A DNA stretch of 7,261 bases from Bacillota bacterium (GCA_021797415.1 JAJZZT010000572.1:1-7261); one strand, 5' to 3'. Positions 1 through 6,963 are shown, numbered from the stretch's first letter. The notes: generated by a model not told the origin, from the sequence alone. Made by a program: numbers and translations.

Positions 1-1
1 A

Positions 2-1186
2 ATGGCGGAACAGCGGCGGACGGAAGCGGCTGAGAGGCAAGAGGCCGGGGTAATGGCGGAGCGCATGGAGGCGGGGCGGGTCGCCGGCTCGGCCGCAACG
101 GGAATCCAGACCCGCACGGCGGGCGGAGGCGACTATGCGGCACAGCGGACGGCCCCTTCGCAAGACGCCGGACGCGCCGCTGTTTCCGCGGCGCTGACAG
201 AAACGGCGGGCGATGTTGCCGTGCGCCCGGTTGAACCGCGCGAGCACAAGCTCGACGATAACGCGGCGCAGGTCACGGGCGCGCGCTCCACGCAAGGCGT
301 GGGGTCACCGCGCGCTGCGCTCGGCGCGCAGCAGTCCTCCGCGCCGCGTCATATCGGCAGTGCGCCGCGCCGCGACAGCGTTCCGGGCGCGCGCCGGCAT
401 GACGATCGCCCGGAACGTGGTTCCGGACGCGATGCCGCAGGAGCGGATCGTTCCGGCGGCGACCGCGGGCAAAGGACGGGCGGCTACTCCGGTGAACAGC
501 GGCACGGCGGGATGGGTTCCGGTGGCGGTCCGCGTTCCGGCCCTGACAGGGCCGGCGGACAATCGCGCCAGAGTGGGAACGGGGGGGGATATGGCGGACC
601 GCGCGCAGGCGCGTCCGCCGCACCGCGAACGGCGGGTGGCGACACCGGCGGATACGGCGGCCGGCCGCGCACAGGCGGCGGGTACGGTTCTCCGCGTTCC
701 GGCGGTCCACGTTCCGGCGGCGGGTATGGAGGAGCTGTGCGCAACGATTCATCCAGTGGTTCCGGCGGTTCCGCGCGCTATGGGTCGGGGGCTCCGGGCG
801 GCGCGCAACGGAGCGGTTTCGGCGGCAACCGGAGTTCCACGTCCGATGCCCGCGGCGCCGGCGCGCGCGGCGCGGGAGCGGTTGCGGGCGACAGGAGGCC
901 GGCGACAGGAGGCGGCCGTACTGGCGGAGGACGGCCGGGAGACCGCCGCGGCGGCGGCGGCCGGGATTTTGGCCACACCGCTTCGCCGCCGCCGTTTGGC
1001 GCAGCCGCCGCAACGAACGGCCAGGGAGGGCGCAAGCGCACGCCCGGCAGGGATGGCGCGAACGGCCGCGGCGGGTTTGGCGAGCGTAGGGAGAACAATC
1101 GCAGGCTGTCCCCTCCGCGCGGTCGCGGTCGCGGACGCGCGGAGAACGTGGTCCGCGCCCCGGAGGGGCCCCGTCAGGTCACGGTG
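2..1186 (+). repeat. Low-complexity Arg/Gly-rich, GGY-bearing segment of IF-2
   Basis: About 390 residues at the visible N-terminal side of IF-2 are built mainly of G, R, A, S, P and Q. The central part (about residues 150-260) carries repeated GGY units, with Tyr at 162, 197, 218, 228 and 242, amid PR, GGR and SGG motifs. Such linkers between the N-terminal and G domains of IF-2 vary widely between species and are predicted disordered. The GC-rich repetitive DNA leaves long open frames in several other phases, which are not genes. The composition resembles RNA-binding RGG/GY segments; a binding role is inference. Confidence 0.8.
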
Positions 1187-2920
1187 GATTCGCCGATGAT
1201 CGTTGGGGAATTTGCCCACCTGATCCGGCGCGAGGCGTCCGAAGTCATCAAAAAGCTGCTCTTTCTCGGCGTGCTGGTCACGATCAACCAGGAGATCGAC
1301 ACGGATACAATGGTCCTGGTGGGCGGCGAATTCGGAACGACCGTCCAGGTCGATGCGCCGCGGGATCTTGAGGCGGAAGAGATGCTGCACGAGGAGATCG
1401 ACAAGGCGCAATTGATTCACCGTCCGCCTGTGGTCACGATCATGGGGCACGTCGACCACGGCAAGACCACGCTGCTTGACGCGATCCGCGAAACCAACGT
1501 GACGGCGACGGAAGCGGGCGGCATCACGCAACACATTGGCGCCTACCAGGTGGAGGTCAACCAGAAGAAGATCACCTTCCTGGATACGCCGGGTCACGAA
1601 GCGTTCACCACCATGCGCGCGCGGGGAGCGCAGGTGACGGATATTACGGTGCTGGTCGTGGCGGCCGACGACGGCGTGATGCCGCAGACCGTGGAAGCGA
1701 TCAATCACGCCAAGGCGGCGAATGTTCCGATCATCGTCGCGGTGAACAAGATAGACAAACCCGGCGCGGCGCCTGACCGCGTCAAACAGGAATTGACCGA
1801 GCATGGGCTTGTTGCGGAAGAGTGGGGCGGCGACACCATCTTCGTGCCGGTTTCTGCTCTTGCGAAACAGGGAATCGAGGGACTGCTCGAAATGATCCTG
1901 CTTGTGGCCGAGGTGCAGGATCTAAAGGCGAGTCCGGAGGCGCGCTGCCGCGGCACGGTCATCGAGGCGCAACTGGACAAAGGGCGCGGACCGGTGGCGA
2001 CGATTCTCGTACAGAACGGGACATTGCATGTCGGCGATATCGTCATGGCCGGGAATACCTTCGGAAAAGTCCGTGCCATGGTGAACGACCGCGGTCGGCG
2101 CGTCAAGGAGATGTTGCCGTCGTCGCCCGTCGAGGTCGTGGGCCTGTCGGACGTGCCGAGCGCGGGGGATCCGTTTGTGGTCTACGACGACGAGCGCCAG
2201 GCGCGCAATGTCGCGGAACGCCGGGCGGTGCGCCAGCGGGCGGAAGAACTCGGCGCCACCTCGCGCGTGACGCTGGATGATCTGTACAAGCAGATCAAGG
2301 AGGGAGAGGTTAAGGACCTAAATCTCATTGTGAAGGCCGATGTGCACGGCTCGGCGGAAGCGGTGCTCGGAGCGCTGCAGAAGATCGACGTGTCGGGCGT
2401 GCGGATCAAGGTGATCCACAGCGGGGTCGGCGCTATCACGGAATCGGATATTCTGCTCGCGTCGGCGTCCAACGCGATCGTCGTGGGCTTCAATGTGCGC
2501 CCGGAGGCGAACGTGGCGAAAATCGCCGAGTCCGAGAAGGTCGACATCCGCCTCTATCGCGTCATTTACAACTTGATCGAAGAGATCGAGACAGCGCTAA
2601 AAGGCATGCTGGAACCGGTGTACAAGGAGGTCGTGCTCGGGCGGGCCGAGGTCAGGCAACTGTTCAAAGTGTCGAAGGTGGGCACGATCGCCGGTGCGAT
2701 GGTGCGCGACGGCAAGATCGTGCGCGACGGGGATGCGCGCGTGATCCGGGACGGTGTGGTCGTGTATGAAGGGCGCCTGGATTCTCTGAAACGCTTCAAG
2801 GAGGACGCCCGGGAGGTCGCGTCGGGGTATGAGTGCGGCTTTACCCTGGAACGCTTCAACGACCTCAAAGAAGGGGATGTGGTCGAGGTCTTCAAGATGG
2901 AAGCCGTGAAGGTGGACTAA
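2..2920 (+). CDS. infB: Translation initiation factor IF-2, 5'-truncated by the window edge
   Basis: IF-2 is the GTPase that brings fMet-tRNA to the 30S subunit and promotes joining of the 50S. The frame is open from base 2 for 972 residues. Residues 1 to about 390 are low-complexity Arg/Gly/Ala-rich sequence. An IF2_N helical domain follows (about 397-450), then the G domain: P-loop GHVDHGKT from 482, switch I GGIT 506-509, DTPGH 528-532, NKID 582-585 and SAL 618-620. Domain 3 contains KADVHGS near 778, and the C-terminal fMet-tRNA-binding domain runs from about 880, with the family's YECG at 943-946. The ATG at base 2 lacks the usual N-terminal IF2_N start seen in Bacillus IF-2, so I take it as internal, with the true start upstream. 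The visible part is already longer than Bacillus subtilis IF-2 (about 716 residues), because of the linker. rbfA follows in the same direction. Confidence 0.97.
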   Translation: MAEQRRTEAAERQEAGVMAERMEAGRVAGSAATGIQTRTAGGGDYAAQRTAPSQDAGRAAVSAALTETAGDVAVRPVEPREHKLDDNAAQVTGARSTQGVGSPRAALGAQQSSAPRHIGSAPRRDSVPGARRHDDRPERGSGRDAAGADRSGGDRGQRTGGYSGEQRHGGMGSGGGPRSGPDRAGGQSRQSGNGGGYGGPRAGASAAPRTAGGDTGGYGGRPRTGGGYGSPRSGGPRSGGGYGGAVRNDSSSGSGGSARYGSGAPGGAQRSGFGGNRSSTSDARGAGARGAGAVAGDRRPATGGGRTGGGRPGDRRGGGGRDFGHTASPPPFGAAAATNGQGGRKRTPGRDGANGRGGFGERRENNRRLSPPRGRGRGRAENVVRAPEGPRQVTVDSPMIVGEFAHLIRREASEVIKKLLFLGVLVTINQEIDTDTMVLVGGEFGTTVQVDAPRDLEAEEMLHEEIDKAQLIHRPPVVTIMGHVDHGKTTLLDAIRETNVTATEAGGITQHIGAYQVEVNQKKITFLDTPGHEAFTTMRARGAQVTDITVLVVAADDGVMPQTVEAINHAKAANVPIIVAVNKIDKPGAAPDRVKQELTEHGLVAEEWGGDTIFVPVSALAKQGIEGLLEMILLVAEVQDLKASPEARCRGTVIEAQLDKGRGPVATILVQNGTLHVGDIVMAGNTFGKVRAMVNDRGRRVKEMLPSSPVEVVGLSDVPSAGDPFVVYDDERQARNVAERRAVRQRAEELGATSRVTLDDLYKQIKEGEVKDLNLIVKADVHGSAEAVLGALQKIDVSGVRIKVIHSGVGAITESDILLASASNAIVVGFNVRPEANVAKIAESEKVDIRLYRVIYNLIEEIETALKGMLEPVYKEVVLGRAEVRQLFKVSKVGTIAGAMVRDGKIVRDGDARVIRDGVVVYEGRLDSLKRFKEDAREVASGYECGFTLERFNDLKEGDVVEVFKMEAVKVD

Positions 2921-2966
2921 CGTCTGCAGGGCTTGCATGAAAGACGGAGATACGTTTGACGCAGGC

Positions 2967-2972
2967 AGGTGA
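2967..2972 (+). promoter_or_regulatory. Ribosome binding site of rbfA
   Basis: AGGTGA matches the 3' half of the consensus AAGGAGGTGA. It lies 5 nt before the GTG at 2978 and 11 nt before the GTG at 2984. It overlaps the GTG at 2969, so it argues against that longer start. Confidence 0.6.
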
Positions 2973-2977
2973 AGTGT

Positions 2978-3382
2978 GTGCGAGTGCGTGCCGAACGCAT
3001 GGCTTTGCAGATTCAACGGGATGTGAGCGATATTATCCGCTCGGAGGTCAAGGATCCGCGCATCGGCTTTCTGACGGTGACCGGCGTCGATATCTCCAAT
3101 GATCTGACGCATGCGAAGATCTTTGTCTCGATCCTCGGCGATCCGGATCAGCGCCGGGAATCCCTCGCGGTTCTTGAGCGGACGAAGGGATTCATCCGCT
3201 CGGAAATCGGGCGGCGGATCCGCTTGCGCCAAACCCCGGAGATTGTTTTTAAACTGGATGAGACGGCGGCGTACAGCGAGCGCATCGGCCGCGTTCTGAA
3301 CGGTCTGGGCGTAAGCGGCGCAGGCGACGGTCGGGGGACGGGTGCGGGAGAGGATGAAAACAATGGACCGGGGGCGCTATGA
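2978..3382 (+). CDS. rbfA: Ribosome-binding factor A
   Basis: RbfA is a small KH-fold protein that binds the pre-30S subunit near the 5' end of 16S rRNA and assists late maturation, especially in the cold. The translation has the family signature closely: RAER near the N-terminus, KDPRIGF at 25-31, the SILGD strand, then SEIGRRIRLRQTPEI. With the GTG start at 2978 it is 134 residues, against about 117 in Bacillus subtilis. The excess is a Gly/Asp-rich C-terminal tail that overlaps the start of the next gene. Alternative starts are GTG 2969, GTG 2984 and ATG 2999. I chose 2978 for its spacing from AGGTGA; the 2984 start would also fit the family alignment. The gene begins 57 bp after infB, and the small DUF503 gene ylxP, found between these two in Bacillus, is absent. 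Confidence 0.93.
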   Translation: MRVRAERMALQIQRDVSDIIRSEVKDPRIGFLTVTGVDISNDLTHAKIFVSILGDPDQRRESLAVLERTKGFIRSEIGRRIRLRQTPEIVFKLDETAAYSERIGRVLNGLGVSGAGDGRGTGAGEDENNGPGAL

Positions 3383-4352
3383 CGCCGTGCTGGAGGCCCT
3401 GCGCGATGTCGCGTGCCCGTTGCTCATCGCCTGTCATGTGAGCCCGGACGGTGACGCGGTGGGCGCCGCGCTCGCCGTGGCGCAGTACTGTGAATTGATC
3501 GGTCGTCCCTATACGCTGGTCAATGATGATCCCATTCCGGCCAGGTACAATTTTCTTCCCGGAGTGGACCGCTTTCGGCGCACGGACGATGTCGAGGGTA
3601 CGTTTGCGTGCGCGGTGGCGCTGGATTGCGCCGATTACCGGCGCCTGGGCGATGTCCCCGCGCTTTTGAGCGCGCAGCATACGCTGGTCAACATCGACCA
3701 TCACGAAACGAACAACGGCTATGGAACGGTGGCCTTGGTGGAACCGGAGGCGTCCGCGACATGCCTGGTGTTGTACCGCCTGTTTTGCGCGGCGGACGTC
3801 CCCATCGGCCACGCGCTGGCCCTCGCCCTGTACACGGGGATCGTTTTTGATACGGGTGGATTCCGCTACAACAACACGACTCCCGAGATCCACCAGGTGG
3901 CGGCGGACCTGCTGACGCGCGGGATCGAACCGTTCATGGTGGCGGACCGCGTGCTGGAGGCCATGACGCGGGAACAGGCGGAACTCGTCAGGCTCGGTCT
4001 GTCCACTCTTGCGGTGGATGCGACGGGGCGGATCGCCCATGTGATCGTGACGTCCGATATGATGAGATCGTCGGGAGCGGAGGAGAGCGATGCGGATGTC
4101 CTGTTGCCGTACACGCGTTCGCTGTCGGGCGTAGAGGTGGGCATCCTCTTTCGCGAAAGGCCGGACGGATCGGTGAAGGTGAGTCTGCGTTCCCGCGAGC
4201 AAGTTGATGTCGCAGCCATCGCCCTGCAGTTTTCCGGCGGCGGTCACGTGAGAGCGTCGGGGTGCAATGTGGACGCTCCGATCGGCGATGCGGTCGAGCG
4301 GGTGTTAAAAGTGGTGGAGGATGCTGTGCGAACGGCGTTTGCGACAGCGTGA
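3363..4352 (+). CDS. nrnA: DHH/DHHA1-family phosphoesterase, NrnA-type oligoribonuclease / pAp phosphatase
   Basis: This family degrades 2- to 5-nt RNAs left by exonucleases, and many members also dephosphorylate 3'-phosphoadenosine 5'-phosphate. The DHH metal-binding motifs are intact: HVSPDGD at 25-31, Asp88 in ALDCAD, DHH at 112-114 and Asp163 in FDTGGFRYNNT. The C-terminal DHHA1 substrate-binding motif GGGHVRASG spans 292-300. With ATG 3363 the protein is 329 residues, close to the roughly 313 of Bacillus NrnA. No signal peptide or membrane segment is seen, so it should be cytoplasmic. ATG 3354 and GTG 3342 are alternative starts. GAGAGG at 3348-3353 lies 9 nt before 3363 but only abuts 3354. 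The start lies inside the end of rbfA, suggesting translational coupling, and truB follows after 5 nt. Placement beside rbfA and truB is common in Bacillota. Which substrate is preferred (nanoRNA, pAp or cyclic dinucleotide products) cannot be told from sequence. Confidence 0.9.
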   Translation: MDRGRYDAVLEALRDVACPLLIACHVSPDGDAVGAALAVAQYCELIGRPYTLVNDDPIPARYNFLPGVDRFRRTDDVEGTFACAVALDCADYRRLGDVPALLSAQHTLVNIDHHETNNGYGTVALVEPEASATCLVLYRLFCAADVPIGHALALALYTGIVFDTGGFRYNNTTPEIHQVAADLLTRGIEPFMVADRVLEAMTREQAELVRLGLSTLAVDATGRIAHVIVTSDMMRSSGAEESDADVLLPYTRSLSGVEVGILFRERPDGSVKVSLRSREQVDVAAIALQFSGGGHVRASGCNVDAPIGDAVERVLKVVEDAVRTAFATA

Positions 4353-4357
4353 GGACG

Positions 4358-5311
4358 ATGGAAAATGGAATGGCAAGCGGCATCGTCGTTTTGAACAAGC
4401 CGCCGGGAATGACTTCGCAACAGGCTGTCTCGCGCGTGAAGCGGCTGCTTTACGCGCGCAAGGCGGGGCACAGCGGCAGCCTTGATCCGGCGGTGACAGG
4501 TGTGCTGCCGGTTTTTCTCGGATCGGCGACGCGCCTTTCCGAATATGTGACGCAGGAGCGCAAGAAATATGCCGGCGAGGTCTGCTTCGGCCGGGCGACC
4601 GACACGCAGGACGCGACGGGCACCATCGTCGCAAGGGACGATGCGTCCACCGTCGATGAAGCGAGCGTGCGACGCGCGGCTCTGCGGCTTACGGGTGATG
4701 TCTGGCAGACGCCGCCCGCCTACTCGGCCGTCAAGGTTTCCGGTGTGCGCTCGTATGCGCTGGCGAGGCGTGGTGAACCGGTCGCGCTGGAACCGCGGTT
4801 GATCCGCGTCGACCGTCTGGAGTTTTTCTCGTTCACGCGTGAAGCGGAGGAATTCCGGGCGCGCTTTCTGATTGAGTGCGGCAAGGGTACATACGTGCGC
4901 ACCATATGTCATGATCTCGGTATTTTGGTGGGAGTCCCGGCGCACATGTCGGAACTCGTTCGCTTGTCGTCGGGCCCATTTTCCCTGGAGGATGCCGTGG
5001 AGTTTGGCGCGCTCGAAGACCTGCGGGAGCGGGCGATCCTGCCGTCGTGGCGCGCCGTGGCGCATCTGCCCCAGCTTTCGGTCGGCGAACAATGTCTGCG
5101 TGCGGTAAGCTGCGGCGCTCCGTTTGACCTGCCGGAAGAACAGGCGCGGGACGCGGGGGTCTCTGCCGCATCCGGACAGTCGCTCGTGCGGGTTCACTCT
5201 GAGCAAAGCGGGGAACTGGTGGCAATCTACCGGGTGGCCGGCGACGGCGCAACATTGCGACTGGCGGCGGAAAAGGTGCTCATTGACGGATCGGGCGGGC
5301 ATTTGCAGTGA
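4358..5311 (+). CDS. truB: tRNA pseudouridine(55) synthase TruB
   Basis: TruB isomerises U55 in the T-loop of elongator tRNAs to pseudouridine and also acts as a tRNA-folding chaperone. Catalytic Asp43 sits in GHSGSLDP (usual form GHTGTLDP). Tyr71 in KKYAGEV lies 28 residues further on, the same spacing as Asp48 to Tyr76 in the Escherichia coli enzyme. PPAYSAVKVSG (from about 120) and KGTYVRT, with Tyr179 and Arg181, complete the active site. The C-terminal 70 or so residues fit the small PUA-like domain. Length is 317 residues, against about 309 in Bacillus. The frame is open upstream to 4262, but that extension lies inside nrnA and has no family resemblance. ATG 4358 follows GAGG at 4351-4354. 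ATG 4370 aligns better with the Bacillus N-terminus but has no good SD. The 5-nt gap from the nrnA stop implies coupling. Confidence 0.95.
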   Translation: MENGMASGIVVLNKPPGMTSQQAVSRVKRLLYARKAGHSGSLDPAVTGVLPVFLGSATRLSEYVTQERKKYAGEVCFGRATDTQDATGTIVARDDASTVDEASVRRAALRLTGDVWQTPPAYSAVKVSGVRSYALARRGEPVALEPRLIRVDRLEFFSFTREAEEFRARFLIECGKGTYVRTICHDLGILVGVPAHMSELVRLSSGPFSLEDAVEFGALEDLRERAILPSWRAVAHLPQLSVGEQCLRAVSCGAPFDLPEEQARDAGVSAASGQSLVRVHSEQSGELVAIYRVAGDGATLRLAAEKVLIDGSGGHLQ

Positions 5312-5397
5312 CGGAGCAGAACCTGCAACCGCGCAAAATGCCGGATGAGATAGTCTCCCATGGCGCTGCCACAAGACCAAACGGCCGGGGACTCGTC

Positions 5398-5404
5398 GGG
5401 GAGG
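5398..5404 (+). promoter_or_regulatory. Ribosome binding site of ribF
   Basis: GGGGAGG lies 9 nt before ATG 5414 and is the strongest SD match near the gene's start. It selects 5414 over the in-frame ATGs at 5360 (upstream of the SD) and 5405 (directly abutting it). Confidence 0.8.
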
Positions 5405-5413
5405 ATGGGCTGC

Positions 5414-6391
5414 ATGCGGGAATGGAGTGGTTTCACGTACCTTTGCGAACCGCTCGTCCGAAGGGATGGGCGGGCGCGCACGATTGCGATCGGAAAGTTT
5501 GACGGCCTGCACCTGGCGCATCAGGCGATCGCGCAAACGGCGGTGCGCAAAGCGCAAGAGAGCGGGAGTACGGCGGCGCTGTTTTCCTTCACGCCGCACC
5601 CGCGTCTTGTGCTGCGCGGGGACGCCGCGTACGCGCGCTGGCTTACGCCAAGCGCCGAGAGGGCGCGCGTGGCGCGCGAACTCGGTATGGAACAGACGTT
5701 TGTCGCGCTGTTTGACCGCGCGTTTCGCACATTGACGGCGTCTGAATTCCTGCGCGCCTACTTGGTGCCGCTTTGCGCCATACACATCGTCGTGGGGTAC
5801 AATTTCCGTTTTGGCCGGGGCGGTGCGTACGGGACGGATGATCTGCGGGAAGTGGCCGCGCAGGCGGGGGTCGGCGTGGATATCGTGCCGCCCGTGCATG
5901 TGGCGGGGCGGCCTGTGAGCAGTTCCGAGATTCGCGGCCGCCTGGCCGAAGGGGATGTGGCGGGTGCGGCCCAATCCCTCGGAAGACCGTATCGCGTGCG
6001 CGGCCGTGTCGTACGGGGCGCGGGGCGGGGCAGGTCGATCGGATTTCCGACGGCGAATCTCGAAATGCTGGAGGATTTCGTCGTTCCGCGCGAAGGTGTG
6101 TACGCGGTCGATTGTTTGATCGACGGACGCGTCGTGCGCGGAGCGATGAATATCGGACGCAGGCCGACGGTGTGCGCGGATGGGAAGCTGTCGCTCGAAG
6201 TGCATCTGATCGGCGAAACGGTTGATCTTTACGGACAGGAAATGACGGTTTCGTTTCTTTCATATCTGCGGCCGGAACAGAAATTTCCATCTATTGATGC
6301 GCTTTCCCGGCAATTGACGGTCGACGCGGCGCATGCATCAGCATTGTTGGGGATACAAGGCGCTCGCCGTGAGGCGAATTTTTTGGTATAA
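5414..6391 (+). CDS. ribF: Bifunctional riboflavin kinase / FAD synthetase
   Basis: RibF phosphorylates riboflavin to FMN and adenylylates FMN to FAD in the cytoplasm. The N-terminal FAD synthetase domain (about 1-180) has the nucleotidyltransferase signature GKFDGLHLAHQ with Asp30, His33 and His36, and SSSEIR at 169-174. The C-terminal riboflavin kinase domain has the GFPTAN motif at 210-215 and GVYAVD, MNIGRRPT and EVHLI strands. Length is 325 residues, against about 316 in Bacillus RibC. Position 35 is Ala where the family usually has Gly (HLGH), a mild oddity. The ATG at 5414 is chosen for its SD; an open extension reaches 5360 with no family resemblance. The 102-bp gap from truB is unusually long for this cluster, and I see no gene, terminator or FMN riboswitch in it. 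The stop codon overlaps a -10 box for rpsO. Confidence 0.95.
   Translation: MREWSGFTYLCEPLVRRDGRARTIAIGKFDGLHLAHQAIAQTAVRKAQESGSTAALFSFTPHPRLVLRGDAAYARWLTPSAERARVARELGMEQTFVALFDRAFRTLTASEFLRAYLVPLCAIHIVVGYNFRFGRGGAYGTDDLREVAAQAGVGVDIVPPVHVAGRPVSSSEIRGRLAEGDVAGAAQSLGRPYRVRGRVVRGAGRGRSIGFPTANLEMLEDFVVPREGVYAVDCLIDGRVVRGAMNIGRRPTVCADGKLSLEVHLIGETVDLYGQEMTVSFLSYLRPEQKFPSIDALSRQLTVDAAHASALLGIQGARREANFLV
6364..6384 (+). terminator. Short intrinsic-terminator-like hairpin at the end of ribF
   Basis: TCGCC (6364-6368) pairs with GGCGA (6373-6377) around a GTGA loop, a GNRA tetraloop in RNA. An A and then six T residues (6379-6384) follow. The layout is that of a rho-independent terminator, but the stem is only 5 bp and lies in the last codons of ribF. 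It may end part of the upstream transcription before rpsO. Strength is uncertain. Confidence 0.5.
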
Positions 6392-6392
6392 T
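6384..6392 (+). promoter_or_regulatory. Extended -10 promoter for rpsO
   Basis: TGGTATAAT is a perfect sigma-A-type -10 hexamer (TATAAT, 6387-6392) with the extended TGn motif directly before it. No convincing -35 box is seen at 16-18 bp spacing (that region reads TCGCCG), which fits extended -10 promoters. The expected start of transcription is near A6400. The hexamer includes the ribF stop TAA, so rpsO would be transcribed independently of the upstream genes with a leader of about 205 nt. Confidence 0.7.
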
Positions 6393-6399
6393 CCTCTCG

Positions 6400-6604
6400 A
6401 CTTGGTGCGCCGACTCTGTGTCGGGGATTGCGGAGCCGCATCTGCGGGCGGCACTAAGCGACATGAGGATCTTGCTCCAGGGCGCGTGTTGTCGACAAGG
6501 CCATGCCAGCCTGCTGCGCGCAGGCTAAGCCCCGTTTCGGTGACCGTTCTCCGGCGGACACGGGATCGCGGGCGATCATGGGATGTTCATAGGAGGGATT
6601 CCAG
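6400..6604 (+). promoter_or_regulatory. Structured rpsO 5' leader, candidate S15 autoregulatory RNA
   Basis: The non-coding leader of about 205 nt contains several inverted repeats: CCGAC/GTCGG (6410-6414 with 6420-6424), CCGC/GCGG (6436-6439 with 6444-6447), palindrome TTGTCGACAA (6489-6498), AGCCTGC/GCAGGCT (6508-6514 with 6520-6526) and GATCG/CGATC (6564-6568 with 6573-6577). CGGGG (6422-6426) can also pair with CCCCG (6530-6534), giving a multi-branched fold. TTCTCC (6547-6552) can pair with GGAGGG (6592-6597) and hide the SD. There is no T-tract, so control of translation is more likely than attenuation. S15 autoregulation through its own leader is known in several bacteria; this instance is inferred by eye. 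Confidence 0.5.
6591..6597 (+). promoter_or_regulatory. Ribosome binding site of rpsO
   Basis: AGGAGGG is a near-perfect SD. AGGAGG ends 8 nt before the TTG at 6605 and supports that rare start codon. Confidence 0.85.
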
Positions 6605-6874
6605 TTGGCATTGACGCAGGAACGAAAGACGGAGATTATCGAATCGTTTGCGGTGCATGAGAACGATACCGGTTCGCCGGAAGTGCAGGTGGCGCTGTTG
6701 ACGGAGCGCATCAATTATTTAAACGAACACTTCCGCATTCACAAAAAAGACCATCATTCACGCCGCGGTCTGTTCAAGATGGTCTATCAGCGCGCCCATC
6801 TGCTGCGTTATCTTCGCGAACATGACATCAACCGCTACCGGGCCCTGATCACCCGGTTGGGTTTGCGCCACTGA
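6605..6874 (+). CDS. rpsO: 30S ribosomal protein S15
   Basis: S15 is a primary binder of 16S rRNA that organises the central domain (the helix 20-21-22 junction) and takes part in subunit bridge B4. It has the standard 89 residues and starts MALTQERK from a TTG codon. The signatures [16 protein letters not shown] and [11 protein letters not shown] are intact, including His42, Asp49 and Ser52, which match the helix-22 contact residues known in the family. Oddities are YQRAH at 61-65, where Bacillus has GKRRN and Escherichia coli SQRRK, so the second Arg of the conserved QRR/KRR is Ala, and a final His in place of the usual Arg. The gene has its own promoter and a long leader, and precedes pnp as in many bacteria. 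Confidence 0.98.
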   Translation: MALTQERKTEIIESFAVHENDTGSPEVQVALLTERINYLNEHFRIHKKDHHSRRGLFKMVYQRAHLLRYLREHDINRYRALITRLGLRH

Positions 6875-6921
6875 ATAGTGCGCGGAACGGGTGGATTCGC
6901 GATGGCGCCATGTTGTTTATG

Positions 6922-6963
6922 AGTGCAAAGAGAAGCGGGCTGAATCCCGCTTCTCTTTGCACT
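6922..6963 (+). terminator. 18-bp perfect stem-loop downstream of rpsO
   Basis: AGTGCAAAGAGAAGCGGG (6922-6939) is exactly complementary to 6946-6963, with the 6-nt loop CTGAAT. It lies 47 nt after the rpsO stop and is the strongest hairpin in the window. No T-tract follows on either strand (the + strand continues GAAGCCTTCG), so it is not a textbook intrinsic terminator. It could act as a partial terminator, a 3'-end stabiliser or an RNase III processing site; rpsO-pnp transcripts are cut by RNase III in this interval in Escherichia coli. The hairpin itself is certain and its role is not. Confidence 0.65.

Noticed and set aside
213..1804. Long alternative frames over the 5' half of infB (213-1199 on +; 273-1013 and 749-1804 on -)
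   Set aside because: These arise because low-complexity GC-rich DNA has few stop codons. The products are Ala/Arg/Pro-rich with no family match, while the infB frame runs on into the IF-2 core.
4262..4357. Long N-terminal extension of truB from 4262
   Set aside because: It lies within the nrnA C-terminal DHHA1 coding sequence and has no TruB resemblance; ATG 4358 fits the family length.
5312..5413. Possible FMN riboswitch ahead of ribF
   Set aside because: None of the conserved RFN-element segments (such as AGGGTCAGGG-like sequence) is present, and the gap of about 100 nt is too short for that element.
5308..5502. 64-residue frame starting at GTG 5308, overlapping the truB stop
   Set aside because: It overlaps ribF by about 90 bp in another frame, has no recognisable domain, and ribF has its own strong SD at 5398.
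4244..6205. 653-residue open frame on the - strand across truB and ribF
   Set aside because: It is antisense to two genes with full conserved motifs, is full of Arg/His/Pro as expected for an antisense shadow in GC-rich DNA, has no recognisable domain and no convincing SD.
6902..6911. Ten-base palindrome ATGGCGCCAT after rpsO
   Set aside because: Perfect but short; palindromes of this size occur by chance in GC-rich DNA, and nothing around it suggests an operator.
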